From the NCBI GenBank assembly GCA_039545295.1, contig BCIK01000031.1, forward strand, positions 248,001-312,000: a DNA stretch of 64,000 nt, written 5' to 3'. Shown in pieces: positions 34,344 through 47,400 of the stretch. This DNA comes from Udeniomyces pyricola. Taxonomy: Eukaryota > Basidiomycota > Tremellomycetes > Cystofilobasidiales > Mrakiaceae. The notes under the pieces were generated by a model. That model saw nothing but the letters and a program-made list of their open reading frames with translations, was not told the DNA's origin and did not search any database. Within the stretch, counting starts at the first letter, position 1. Each line of letters begins with the position of its first letter. The translations under genes were made by a program, and so were the position numbers.

Positions 34344-36800
34344 ATGACATCGTCCCCGAGGTTAAGGCAGGAGCTGTCGACGATCGGCTTCCTCCTCATG
34401 TCCTCCTTTTGCTTCGGGTGGGGCCTTCACCGATACTCCAGTGCAGCCAGCTACATGCTTGTCGCATCGTCCCAACTGAATTAATCGCCAACTGACCCTC
34501 ATGTTGATTCTAACAATCTAAAAACCTTTCGTTGCGATCAGGTTCCATATCTCCTCCCTTAACGCCCCGAGATCCGCGTTGACCTGCCACCCCCACTCCG
34601 ACCCGACGTTACCCTCGGATAGACACCTCTCGCTTACCCTTCCCCCTTGCCTCTCCTTGACATCTTCCCAATTCGGTCTCATCACTGCTGGCTCGACACT
34701 TGGCGGTCTTCTTCTCCTTCCTTTCTTACCCTCTCTTCTGCCTCATTTCCGATCGACGCGATCTGTCCTGGCGAGCTGCGCGGCTCTCGCCGCGGTCGGA
34801 AGCCTCATCCAAGCAGGATCGACAGGCGTAGGGAGTATGTTACTAGGCAGGTTCTTATCGGGTGCTGGAGCGGCAGGAGGGATTGCAGAAGTCCCGAGCG
34901 CGTTGATGAGGGTTGTCGTGGGGAGAGAAGGAAAGGGTTGGGCGGGGAGTATCGGAGTCATGCATCAGGTGAGACGAAACTTTGGGAATCCTTTCTCAAA
35001 TCTCTTGTATGATGTGAAGATTTTGTCCTTCTGACTTCCTTTGAGTTTGTACCACTTTGCATATTCTCTGTTAGCTTGCAATCTGTACGGGAATCGTACG
35101 TTTCCTCATCAACTCATCGTCGGACCCGTGTCCATCTTGTGCCGAAAGCCCTCTTCGCCACCCATGAGCGTTCCTTTTCTTACCCTTGGATTCAACTCTG
35201 TCAACCTCGCAGCTATCTTCCCTACTTCTTGGTCTCTTTCTCTCTCAGCCTACGACCTGGCGTCTCATCCTCGTCTTTGGCTTCCTCCACTCTCTCCTCC
35301 AACTCTCCCTTGCCCCGTTCATCCTCGACCCCACCGCGTTTCCCACACCCCACGACGACGCGATGCCTACCGTCAGCTCCGAAGAGGACCCGCTGCTGGA
35401 CGCTGGAGGAGACCCTTCGGCCGTGGCGGTGAGGAAAAACATCGAGCAGCAGCAGCAACAACATGAAGAAGAGCAATCACAGCATCAGGCTTACGACGAC
35501 GAGCGATTATCGTCGCGATCACACCAGCCCCAGCCAGCCTCTATGAGCGTGGGCGAAATGTTGGGCAAACGAAGCTTAAGGAGAGGGGTTTGGATCACGT
35601 TGTTTGCGTGCGTAGCGGAGATTCTTCCTTTTTTTTTTTTGGAGTTGAAGAAGAACTGAGCTTTTGGATCTGTACATCATTCTCTGTCTCGACTGAGTGT
35701 TGATCGCATCTTTTCTCATTTGGACTGACCTTTCCCGTCTCCCTTCGTGCGGTCTCTACCCTTTCAGCATGCTTCTGCAGCAGCTTTCTGGAATCAATGC
35801 CCTCATGTACTACTCCACCAGTATTCTCTCCCCTCTCATGCCTACTGTCGCACCCCTCATAAGGTACGCAAGAGAATGGGTTATTCGGCATGACATTGTC
35901 TACCGGCGTATCTGCGATCGATTCGTCAAAGTTTCAAACACTCGGCTGACACGCCTTGATGCCCTTGTTTCGACCTTTGCTTGTGGTCGTTTTTGTCGAT
36001 GCATGTCCTTTCAATAATCCCTACAAGCCTCCTCATTGCCCTCTTTTCACTTCTCTCCACTTTCCCAGCCCTGATTCTCCTTCCCAAACTCGGCCGTAAA
36101 CCCCTTCTCCTGCTGTCCATCGCCGGGATCGCGCTTTCGACTCTTGCCGTCGGATATGGTCTCAATCATGGTCGACCTATCCTCGCGGCCGTCGGCGTGT
36201 TTGGCTTTGTCGGCGCGTTCGGAACGGGTCTAGGACCGGTCCCGTTCATGTTGACTTCGTAAGTTGTTCGGGAAAGCTTGCAGAGTCTCAATGCGCTTCG
36301 CCTCTTCGTCCATGTTCATGCAGAGGCGACTCGGGGGTATACAACAAGGGAATGTTTTTTTTCTTCCTTCGAGTTTCATAGAAACCAGTTTTCGCTGAAT
36401 GAACCCACCCTCTTTCCTTCTTTTTCTTTTTCTTTTTCTTTCGCGTCTACCTCGCGTTCTCCTTTCCTACCTTGTTTCATTCTTTCGATCCCCCGTCTTT
36501 GCCTACAGCGAACTCGTCCCGACCTCTGCTCAATCTTCGCTTTCTTCCCTCGCGCTAGTCACCAACTTCTCGGCCAACCTCCTGATTGGCGCGCTCTTCC
36601 TCCCGCTGCAAGAGGCGCTTTCTGGTCGTCGTCGACCATCGACTGGCACCGGGGATGCGGAAAGGGGCGTTCCATCAAGAGTCGGGCAGGGAAACGTGTT
36701 TTATGTGTTTACGACGTGTTTGGTCGTTGGATTTGTGGTGATGTGGAAGGGAATGAAGGTTGGTGGTACTGGGCCGGGATCTGGCCTCCGACGCGGTTGA
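34344..36800 (+). CDS. MFS sugar-transporter-like membrane protein (SLC2 type)
   Basis: Seven exons close in phase to 511 residues: 34344-34417, 34542-34968, 35075-35095, 35213-35607, 35768-35863, 36028-36258, 36509-36800. TM1 reads TIGFLLMSSFCFGFHISSLN, the usual start of sugar porters (FGYHIGELN-like). Further signatures are GRFLSGAGAAGGIAEVP, QQLSGINALMYYST, LPKLGRKPLLLLS and SELVPTSAQSSLSSLALVTN. About twelve hydrophobic segments can be counted. The central loop between the two halves carries an unusual Glu/Gln/His-rich insert (EEDPLLDAGG, then a QQQQQHEEE run). The PESPR motif after TM6 is not obvious (AFPTPHDD stands there), so a vacuolar or orphan member rather than a classical hexose transporter is possible. 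Exon 3 has only 21 bases; the acceptor at 36027 is AAG. Substrate unknown. Confidence 0.88.
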
Positions 36801-38675
36801 TGGGTCGGATCAAGCCAGCTAGCTCGTCATGTTGTTATTTAGCTGAGAGCTGATGCAGAGGAAGCCCCGAAGGACTGATCAGGAGTTACGAGTCGGGAGC
36901 TATGGTGTTGAGGTGATTATATTAGTTTGTTACATAGCGACTCGTCGACCTCGTCGATATCATACGTATCGTCGATGTACGTAGCTTTTGTATTGGTCGA
37001 GGTTTCCTCTGCTTGGTTGAGACGTCTGTTGCTGAACAAACCATATACATGCGCTTGTATCTGCAATGCGATTGTTCTTTTCACTCTGCATCATTTGTTG
37101 GCTAGCTATATAACTCGATCTTCTTGCCTTGTCACTCAACTTGACCCGCACATGTCACATCTTGCACGAGATGATCCGCCTGCAGTCTGCCGGTCCAAGC
37201 ACCCGATGATCCGCCCCAACCCATCAATGGAGGAACGTTCTCGACAGCTTCAAGAGAATCATCTATTTCATCGCATGATCCCATAAGCCAGCCGGGTTTT
37301 TTTCTTCTTTCCTTTGCCCTTCCGTCCCCGGCCCGGTTCGGAACCGGTCGATCCGTCGCACCGATATTTTGAGCGGACGGACGTACAGCTCATGTAGTTT
37401 GCTGTTCGACCCCTCGTCACTTCTTTCCTCTTCTTCTTCTTCTTCTTCTTCTTCTGCTCTCTTGTTCTCATCGCACTTCGTCCTTCGATCCTAAAACGAC
37501 GATCATCACCACCACCACCACATCGACCATCGTCCTGCAGACCGTACCGCTTCTCGATCGCGACGTATAACCTCCTCTCACCTCTGACAACGACCGTCTT
37601 CGACATCACGTCTCGACCCCAACCAACTCGACAGCTCAAATATATTTAAAGAAACAGGTGAGTTGGAAAGATTGTTCGTGATCAACAGTCGTACGTGGGT
37701 TTCCTGGTGTCAATATGAGCAGCTGCAGGGTAAGCTCGACTGAGCCGGCCGGGAACTCCAATCTCCGAGCCACCACCGGCCAGCCGGACCTGCAGACAGT
37801 CAATCCAGACCCACCCACCCACCCGACTCAACTCAAACTGGACTCGGCACCCGCGCGCATGCGACAACCGGAGATGAATGAATGCATCATCGTCGAGCCG
37901 GTCGCGCGCGCGCGCGCGCGATTGATTACAGAGAAGCGATCAAAGACGGGGGGGGGAGACGAGATCAAGAGATGCGGCAAAGTCCAAATTGTGGGATCCC
38001 CGCGGTTTTGTCGAACGTCGATAGACGGTGCCTCGCACTTCTGTTTCTTTTCTCCGGCGCGCGGGCACCGGGCCAAGCAAATGGTCGGCGGCGGACATGG
38101 GTGCGCGCATGAGATCATGCTCATGAGAGCGCAGATCAGCAGCGGCATCGACGTCGAACGAATTCCGAACGAATTTACATGTTACCGTCGATGGATCGAT
38201 GGTTTTGGGCCGGATTTGATGTTGATCTGGCTTGATGGGAAGCATTGTGTTGGATATGGTTGTGTGATGGCTGAGTAGTGAGAGACGATGGCACAAAATG
38301 TGAAGAATGATATCTATCGTGGTATATACGATCGACAAGGATCGATGACGCTGTTGGAATGCGAGGTTGATTGATTGACTGGCTGGAGGACTGACTGGAC
38401 TAGCTGGGACTGACTAGGATTGATTTCAACCGGGTTTCAACTTGTTTCCCCACGTTTGCCCCACCTAAATTTCATGAAGGTTCGGCTCGAATCCCGCCAG
38501 GCTAAACTCGTTTGCCACCCATTCTTGTTCTCTGTCTTCTCTCCCCCCCCCCCCCCCCCCCCCGCCCCCACCATACTCCCATCCCATCCTCAAGCCTTCA
38601 CCAGGCCATCCAACACCTCATCCACCCTACCCACCCATTCCACTTCCGCCTCTCCCCATTCGTTTCCCCTGAGCC
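36801..38675. other. 1.9-kb intergenic region
   Basis: 3' region of the MFS gene and upstream region of the GPD gene. Features are a TTC/TCT triplet run near 37430-37455, alternating CG at about 37904-37920, short AC/CA runs, and a poly-C tract of about 20 near 38546-38562 shortly before the GPD start. One 187-codon ORF (37715-38278) spans much of it but lacks supporting motifs. Confidence 0.5.
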
Positions 38676-41600
38676 ATGTTCCGCCGCGCCATCCCCCGCC
38701 GGAAAACCGTCCTCGCCACCTCCGCCGCTCTCGCCGCGACGGGGTCCATCTACTTTGCCTCGCCGCTCTTCCTCGACTCCTCCTCCCCTTCGACCGACCA
38801 GAACAAGCACAAGTTCGCTCGTCCATCGCCCTTATGGTCGCCCCCATCGCGCAAGCAGATGATTGAATCCCTCAAGCGATCGGGTAAAGGCGATAAAGTC
38901 GCAAAGTTCCCCGAAAAGGAAGACGACGAGTTTGATCTTTTGATCGTCGGTGGAGGCGCGACGGGCGCTGGAAGTGCCGTCGATGCCGCCAGTCGAGGAC
39001 TCAAAGTCGCCCTCGTCGAGCGTGATGATTTCAGCTCAGGTCAGTTTGATTTTTTTATATATTAAGTTCTCTGTACTCATTTAGTCGAGAAGCATACAGA
39101 GGTGATCCTGGTCATTGCTGTCCTCAAGATGGAGCTCGACGGGCGAGGATCAGTCGAGGCGAGCGATCTTGAGAAAGGGCGACTTGTTTGGTTGAGACTG
39201 ATCTGACTGTCCTCTTTCCCTCCCGCTTTCCTCCTTTCCCCTTCTGCTCACATAGGTACTTCGTCCAAGTCCACCAAGCTCGTTCATGGTGGTGTCCGAT
39301 ACCTCCAAAAGGCCATCTTTGAGCTTGATTACGGTACGATCGGTCTCTCGTCCTGACCTTTTCGCTCATAGAAAGAGAGTGATGGCTCGCTCACTCGACG
39401 CTTCTCTTCCCTCGGCGTTTCCCTTCTTCGCGCCCGCATGCTCGTTTCCTTTTTCACTTTAGACCAGTACAAGCTTGTGCGAGAAGCTCTTCATGAGCGA
39501 AAGATCTTCCTTGAGACCGCTCCTTACCTTTCGACGATGCTGCCGTTAGTCCACCTGGCTCTCCTCCTTTCCCTTCCGTCATCTTTCCGCATTGTGTGGG
39601 GAGGACATCACTTTTGCGGGGGAAACGATTCTCCCCCCCCCCCCCCACCTTTCTCTTGACGTCATCTCTAGCCATTCCCTTCCCACCATTGGCCCGCTTA
39701 TCCGCTCACGTACGATCCTTTCCTTTTCTTCTGACTCGACAGTATCCTCCTCCCTGTCTACACGTGGTGGCAGTTGCCTTACTACTACGCCGGATGCAAA
39801 ATGTACGATCTCCTGGCCAGCGGAGAGGGCAACGTTGGTGCTTACATGATGGGTTCGTCTCTTACCCTTTTTCGCTTCTTATACTCTCTTCTTCTCTTGT
39901 TGTCTCATGGCATGATAGCTTGGAGTCTAACGTTCTCCTCCGATGCTTTGTTCTTCGTTTGGATGTTTTGTGCTTTTGGGTTTCCCTTTCTTCGAAAAAC
40001 TAGGCAAGCAGAAGACTCTCGAGGCGTTCCCGATGCTTAAAGAGAAGGGCCTCGCGGGTGGAGTTGTCTACTACGACGGTCAACACAACGACTCGCGAAT
40101 GAACATGGCTCTCATCCTTTCGGCTGTAAGTCTACCATCTTTGCTTGCTTGATTAGATGGTTGGCGAGATGCAAGAAAACGCGATATGCACACACACAAT
40201 GAACAAACCAAACAAGATGCTGATTCCGTGGTCTTTGGGTCTTTTTGTGGGTGGTTTGCTTTTCTTTTAGGTTCACCAAGGAGCGACCGTCGCCAACTAC
40301 GTCTCGGTCGTGGGACTTCTCAAAGATGCCAACGGCAAGATCAACGCGGCTCGATGCAAGGATGAGATGAGTGGTGAGGAGTGGACTGTTAAGTGCAAAG
40401 TAAGTTGAAATTTCATTCTTTTTCTCACCCTCCTTAAGTATACACACACACACGCACGCACACACGAATCAATCGGTCATCCTTGGCATCACCTTGTCCA
40501 CCTGACTTACATCCCGAATCGATCTCTCTTCCAACTTGGATCGTCCCCTTTTTCTCTCTCAGGGTGTCATCAACGCCACCGGTCCTTTCTCCGATGGTCT
40601 CCGAAAGCTCGATGAGCCTACGACGCAGGAGATTGTCGCCCCGTCGTCGGGTGTCCACATCACCCTCCCGGCTTACTTTGGACCCAAGACGATGGGTCTC
40701 CTCGACCCGGCTACGTCCGACGGAAGGGTCATCTTCTTCCTGCCTTGGCAGGGAAACGTCATTGCTGGTAAGGCGCCGTTGCTCATTCCGAGCGAGAAGT
40801 GTAGAGGACAAACAAGAGGAGGTTCTGTTGGGTGTGAGAACGGAGACGATGATGATTTGGTAGGAGGCATTGGACTAACACCTACACACACTTTCTCTCT
40901 CTTTTTTATACCCTTGTCTCGCCTGGCTTTTGTTTCAGGTACGACTGATGCCCATGCTCCCGTTGAGCAGAACCCAGTCCCCAAGGAGACTGAGATCCAG
41001 TGGATTCTCGACGAGGTGAAGCAACGTTCTTTTAATTTTGTCGTTTTTCTTCCTTTCAAGCCTCCACCTCCTGGATGTGTCAATACCGCATACTGATGTC
41101 TGCCTTTGTAAAAACCTTCCTTTGATCTCTTTTTCTTCTTTCTTCTCCTTCCTGTGCTGTGTTCGCCATAGGTCAAGAACTACCTCGCTCCCGAGATCCA
41201 AGTCCGTCGAGGCGACGTTCTTTCCGCCTGGTCCGGTCTCCGTCCGCTCGTCAAGGACCCCGACGCCAAGGACACCCAATCGCTTGTGCGGAACCACATG
41301 ATCAACGTCTCCAAAGGTGGTCTCTTGACGATTGCCGGCGGGAAATGGACCACGTACCGAGCGATGGCGGAGGAGACGATCGATCGGGCCATGAAGGAGT
41401 TTGGCCTCAAGGGCGATTTGAAGAGTGAGACGGAGAAGATTAAGCTGTTTGGATCCCATGGATGGAGCAAGTTGATGTTTGTCAAGTTGATTCAACAGGT
41501 GAGTGGTTTTTTTCTTCTTCTTTCTTTCATGATCGCACTAGATGGTTCCCCATATGCTTGCCCTGGTTCATACTGAAACTGTCATTTTCCCCATTTCATT

Positions 41601-42184
41601 CTTCTCTCTCTCATTCATTCCCTCCCCTGATGTATTTCTCACCAGTTCGGACTTGATGTCGAAGTCGCCAAGCACCTCTCCGAGAACTATGGTGACCGAG
41701 CTTGGACCATCTGCTCTATGGCCCACCCGACCGGTCAGCGATGGCCTTTGCATGGTATCCGCCTCGCGTCGGGTTACCCCTTCATTGAGGCCGAGGCTCG
41801 TTACGCGTGCCGATTCGAGTGAGTTTAAAGAAGGGAAAGGGGAGAGGGGAGGAGGGGGGGAGGAGCAAGAAGAGGCGAGAGAAGGCCGGGTGATGTCAGA
41901 AACGTTGATGCTAACCTCTTACACCTTCCTTCCCCCCCCCCCCCCCCCTTTCCACACTTTTCTTTCTTTTATCATCACTTCTCTGCTTCAGGTACGCTCA
42001 ACACGCGACGGACTTCATCGCTCGTCGAGCCCGACTCTCGTTCCTCAACGTCGACGCGACGATCGAGGCTTTGCCCCGGGTCATTGAGATCATGGGCGAG
42101 GAGCTCAAGTGGTCGAGTGAGAAACAGGAGGAGGAGTTTGATCGATCCATCGTCTTCTTGAAGTCCATGGGTCTCAACGAGTGC

Positions 42185-42217
<33 letters not shown>

Positions 42218-42973
42218 CTTTCTTTTTTCCTTTTTCTTCCTTTACTTTTTCCTTCTCAATGTATTCGGCTGCCTTTCGTTTGTTTAAGTATAACCCAACC
42301 TAACCCCCCCCGCTTCTTCCCCTCTCTTGATCCTTTCTTTCGTCCTCAATTCTCTCTTTTGTAAAAACCAATCAGGGCCAAGGCTGGTATCAAGCTCAAG
42401 GATGTCCCTCGAACATCCGTCTCGACCAAGGACCCCAAGTCGCATCTCTTGCCCGAAGAAGCCGCGCTCTACTCCCAAGCGCTCTTCCGACCGGATGAAG
42501 TCGCCAAGCTCCGACGTCGGTTCCAGAGGATCGATTTTGTGCGTTGTTTCTCTTACTTTCTTTCGTTCTTTTTCAAAAACAAAATAAAAATTCCCTTGCT
42601 CTTTTTCCTTGTGTGGTATCTGACAATCTCGTTTTTTTTCTCTCTCTCTCCCCCCCTCTCTTGCACTCATTCACTCTCTTAGGACCAAGACGGCTGCATC
42701 ACGACTAAAGACCTTAAGCACGCCCTCTCTCGACTTGGGTACGAATCCATCTCGGACGAATCGCTCGAATCGATCCTTAACGAAGTCGATTACGATCGAC
42801 GCAATGCCATCTACTTTGACGACTTCCTCGAGCTTGCCGCTGGGTTGAAGGAACTTCATATTGAGACGGCGTTCTCGCATCTGACGTTGGGCGAGGACAT
42901 GCATGGCGAGGCGGAGAGTTTGGAACATTTGGAAGCGAGTATCCCCGTTGCGAGGTCGGCCGGTGGGGTCTAA
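38676..42973 (+). CDS. GUT2: FAD-dependent glycerol-3-phosphate dehydrogenase, mitochondrial, with C-terminal EF-hands
   Basis: Oxidises glycerol 3-phosphate to dihydroxyacetone phosphate and passes electrons to ubiquinone at the outer face of the inner mitochondrial membrane. Thirteen exons close to 769 residues: 38676-39039, 39256-39333, 39463-39544, 39743-39852, 40004-40125, 40271-40399, 40563-40767, 40939-41015, 41172-41498, 41646-41818, 41992-42180, 42376-42538, 42683-42973. Residues 1-32 are an Arg-rich presequence plus hydrophobic segment; the FAD site is [20 protein letters not shown] (88-107). Other family motifs are [47 protein letters not shown] and [14 protein letters not shown]. 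The last about 130 residues hold two EF-hand-like loops: 672-683 (D-x-D-x-D-G-x-I, Asp at position 12) and 709-720 (D-Y-D...I, position 6 Asn). Animal and many fungal enzymes have this calcium-sensing tail; S. cerevisiae Gut2 does not. The last intron splits loop 1. Confidence 0.96.
42186..42217. repeat. 32-base poly-T tract in a GPD intron
   Basis: Thirty-two consecutive T begin at the last base of the GTGCGT donor of GPD intron 11 and continue into a T/C-rich stretch. Confidence 0.9.
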
Positions 42974-44446
42974 GAGAAGGAAAAGGAAAAAAAAAAACAA
43001 AAAAACGAACAGATAAAGAAAGAAAAGAAGATACCAAATCAATCAACCTCATCGGTTCCCACGTTTTTTATTAGAGGAACTTTTGGGGTTTCCCTTCCTT
43101 CCCCTCTCCCTTCCTTCCCTTCTTCCTAGTACTTCCTGATCCGTACCTCTCTTATCGCTTCCAACGCTCCTTTTGCTGTCCCTTTGTATCGAATCTCCTT
43201 TCTCCCTTCCCTTTTTCCTCACCTTTCTCAAAATCATCTTAGATCCCCCTCCCCCCTTCCCCCAATCCTCTCTCACCCTCCCCTTCCCACTGTCCTCCTT
43301 TTTTTGTACCGCTCTTCTCACCTCATGAAAACGTTTTTTTTTTTTGTTCATCTGTTTTTAGTTTCCCTTTCTTCCTTCTTTTCGACTCCCCCTTCCTGCC
43401 TTACATGGGTGCCCGTTTCNTGCTGGGTTTTTTTTTTTTTTTTTCTCTCCTTCTATCTTCTCGTTATTTTTCGCTTTTCTTTCCCTCGTCTTTCTCAATC
43501 CTTTCGACTGACGGGGCAACCCCCGTTTGGGCAGGTTGAAAATTAAATCATAAATGAATGACCGACGTCCCCCTTAATTAGAATCAATCTTCTCCCCTCT
43601 CTCTCTCTCTCTCTCTCTTTTAGTTGCCTCTCGAAAGAATATCAATTTGCTTCCTTGGAAGCAATCTAACTGATCGGAAAAAAAAATCAGGTAAAATAAA
43701 AAACGGAAGAAAAAAAATCTTTTTCCTGCCTTTATGTCCGGCTCTGCAAGAGCCCTACCTCCCCCCCCCCTTTTTTTGCCTTTAGCATTTGCGTTGCTGC
43801 ATCGGTGTTGTCTTTTGATTTTCCAAGGGGAAACCAATTTTACTTTTATTTTGGCATCCCGTGCATCATCACGCTGTGTGATCCAACTTGCAATCCCCTT
43901 TCCTCTCCCCCCTCCCCTCCTCCTCCCAAAAAGATACAGACAAAAAAAAAGATAAGATAAGATGAGCATCATCCCCCCCCCCTCTCCCTCCCCCTTGCCC
44001 CCACACCTTTGGCCCCTGTCCCAGACCCCAATCCTGAGCGCCTACCCATAGACAGCTACACAAACTTCCGGAGAACTAAAAAAGATATATATATAAGGAC
44101 CCAAGAAGGGGAAGGTCAAGAAGGAGAAGGATCCGATGGATGGAAAGATTGGAGGAGTCGTGTTCGGAGAACCAGGATTGATCAAGAGGAGCTAGAACAA
44201 GCTGAAGGGGTATCATATGTATGATCGTAGAAGAACGGTTGATGAGTGGTTGGTTTAGTAAAGGCTGGGTAGAGTGGGTTCTTCTTCTTCTTTTTTTTTC
44301 GAAAGGGGGGGGGGGGGGGGAGGAAGCTGAGGAAAAGGGGCTAGTTCGACCAGGGTATTGAGCTGTCATGGCTGATAACGAAGAGGAGCTGGGTCATGAG
44401 AATGCGATTGGTAGTCTACCGCCGGCGGAGGACATTACGGCTGCTC
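42974..44446. other. Convergent intergenic region, extremely pyrimidine/purine skewed
   Basis: About 1.5 kb between convergent genes, with T-rich and C-rich tracts, a single N at 43420, and poly-C or poly-G runs at about 43972-43982 and 44307-44320. ORFs in it are low-complexity. No gene seen. Confidence 0.55.
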
Positions 44447-47400
44447 CTACCGCTGTTGTTGCTGTTGCTGGGGTGGTTGTTCTTGATGCTGGTTATGATG
44501 AGAGGAGTGCAAATCTGGATGATGATAGTACGATGATGAGGTAGGTTGCTCGAGGTGCGTTAGCGGTTGCGGAAGCGTCGATCCTTGCTGATGTTGCTCT
44601 TGATGAGGTTGTTGTGGCTGCTGCTGCTGCGAATTGACGGAGCTCATCCCCTGTGAGGTCGATCCGAGGTGATGCGAGACGATGGGGTTGGATTCCGCGT
44701 TCGGGCCCCCAGTTGGGGCTGCCATGGTATTGTAAAGATGGTCAAAATGCCATTCATCTGTCGGAAGAAAACACAAACACAAAAAGACAAGGGTATCGTC
44801 GATCAGCAGACACCCTTGACGCGTACCGCCTAAAGAATAATGGCTTTGTTCGTGTTTGGCTGTATGAATACTATGGCTCACCTCGGGACGTACCCTGCTG
44901 AGGGTATGCTGACAAGCCGTCATGAACGAATGGACTGTTATGGCAAATCACAGCCAGATTATTTTTTTTTTGGATTAAAAAAAAGCGAAAGCGATGCAAT
45001 CGATCGTCAGGTCTGAACTAATGGATACAAACAAACAAACAAAAAACAAGTCCCAAACAGCTTGGATACGTTCGCTCTACTCACGCTCCTCCGTCCCCAT
45101 GATCCCGCCCACCCGTCGCCGATAATCCATTCTGATCCCAGATTGAGCCATAGATCCCCGTCCCGAGCCCGCTGGCCTCGACGAGACTGTCACCGGCGCC
45201 AAAGTTACTGAGGTAGCCCGTGCCGAGCAACGAGGCCCAGTTCTGCCATGATTGCTCGGGCGAGCGTGGCTGGTTGTGGTTGAGCGTTCGGGTCGCAAGG
45301 TCGAAGGGCTCATCGGGTCCCGTGAACGAGGACGGCACAAACGTCTCGTTGCGTACTTCGGGTTGCATCACTGGAAAAAGCAAACACACATATGGAAGGA
45401 TGAAGGAAGGAAGCAAAATAAAAATAGAAATGCACAAAAGATGTTCAGCCAAAGGAAGAAGCCTCGAATCCAGTCTTAAGCCATCCAGGACGAACGATTG
45501 ATCCATGACGAGACAAAGTGATCGTCTCCAAACGGGTTGGTCGGCTTGCCTAGTCGCAAAGGTGGAATCGACGGGTCCGGGTTCCTCGAGTATCTGCTGG
45601 GACCAACGTTGACGCGCGATTTAGCCGAGGAGGCCGTATCGTCCGTGACCTGGCGAGAGGCGGCCGTGCTCTCATCCTGAGATGTTAGATCGACGTCGAA
45701 CACCGGTTTAGGCGTCTTGATGGCACGATCAATGTTGATGATGATGCGATAGCATCGTCGAGCGGTCGACTGAACAGTCGGGGGTGGGAATCGCTTCGGT
45801 TCGCCCGGTTGGGTACCTGATATGCCTGCGGAGGCTTCCCATCCGAGTTCGATCAGCATGTTCATCGCCTTGCGAAGCGCAGCCAGTGAAATACGTTCCA
45901 TCTCGACATCAGCTCGCCCTTCTCGACCATGGTGGACAATTCGGTTGGCCAGTATGACCTGTAGTGAGTTGGGCGTCAGGGGCGGTGGCATCAGTCAATG
46001 TCTCCTTTATCGAGCAAAAAAAAACCTGAACAGATCAGGCGCTCTCTTCAAGATAAAAAAGAAGGAGAAACAACTCACAAGGGACGCGCAGTATAGCATA
46101 CCAACGTTGGTCCACCAGCTTCCAAACAACAGGCCCTTCCATTCTGAGGTCACGCGGGTGATTTGCTCAATAGCGGCCTCAGCGCAGACTTGAGCCCTGC
46201 ATTCGATCATAAAAAGATTTTATGAATCAAAAATGAGTGAACTTCCGAGCGCGAGAGAGCCGGAGAGAGATGTAGGGCCATACGTACGATTTGAGGGCCA
46301 AGTTGGACTTGAGCGAATTGGGCAAAGGATCCGTGCCTCCAGGCGTGGTGCAGAACTGCGTCAGATGACAATCAAGGTATCAACAACAGGCTACATTTCA
46401 AGGCCCGCTTCAGTCATGAGGTGACATCGTCTCACATGGAACAGAAACGGTCGCTGAAGAAGACCAACGAAATCGAGCAGCCAAACGTCAGGTCTTGCAA
46501 AGTGAATAGAGATACCAGCAAGGTAGAGTGATGTTATCAAAGAAAGGATTCGTACGTAGAGCAGAACTCTGGCATTGCAGTACCGTAAGGCAAGCAAGTG
46601 AGCTTGATGCGGGAATGGACCTTCGGAGGGAATCTTCTCAGGGTCCTTGAGAAAATCGGGCACCGCTTTCCACCAGGAAAGAAGCTGACGTGCGTAGTCA
46701 TTGGAACCAGGTGTCAGCTTGGTTGGTTCGACTGATCGTTAAAATCCGCACGTTGAAAGAAAAACGCCAACCTCTTCTTCCAGAGTCAACACGTCTTGGG
46801 CATGCGGGAAAAGAATAGGCTTGGTGACATTATAAAGTCTGCAAGGAAACGGTCCAATCAGTCAGATTGATCAAAAAGTCATCGCGCGTAGGATTTAGCT
46901 TCGTACCTTCGAAATATGGACGTCTTGATGGAGAAGCTGGGTAGCATTTGATACCAGACGTCAACATAAGCAATAGCGACGGGCCTGGGAGCATGTCTTT
47001 GACCAGAGAGAACTGCTTATGATGTCTCGATTTCTTTACATACAGCTTGATAGATTCGATGAAGAATTGAATCTTTTTTGGTTTGCTCGCGTCCGGGAAG
47101 CGAATGTAGCTGATCCGCGTGATTTCATCGTCATCGTGCGGATCGGGAAAGCCGGTTGGGTCATAATCAATGTCAGTCGTCGTCGTAGATCGATAAAGCA
47201 TCGCCGCCGATTGAGACTCCATTTCAAGGCAGGCAGCCCAGGCACGCTGGCGGATTGAGCACTCGAGTGGGTTGAACGTGTGGTTAACTTTTTGAACGTG
47301 AAGTTGAACTGTCGACCAGATGCAGTATAGATGAGAAGGGACAGAGATATAATAGAAACCCCAAGCAAGAAGGCGTTCAGTCAGAAACGTGCGGATAGGA

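Noticed and set aside
37715..38278. 187-codon plus-strand ORF in the MFS/GPD intergenic region
   Set aside because: It crosses alternating CG and other simple sequence, has no recognisable motif or supporting splice structure, and has a similar-sized ORF on the opposite strand.
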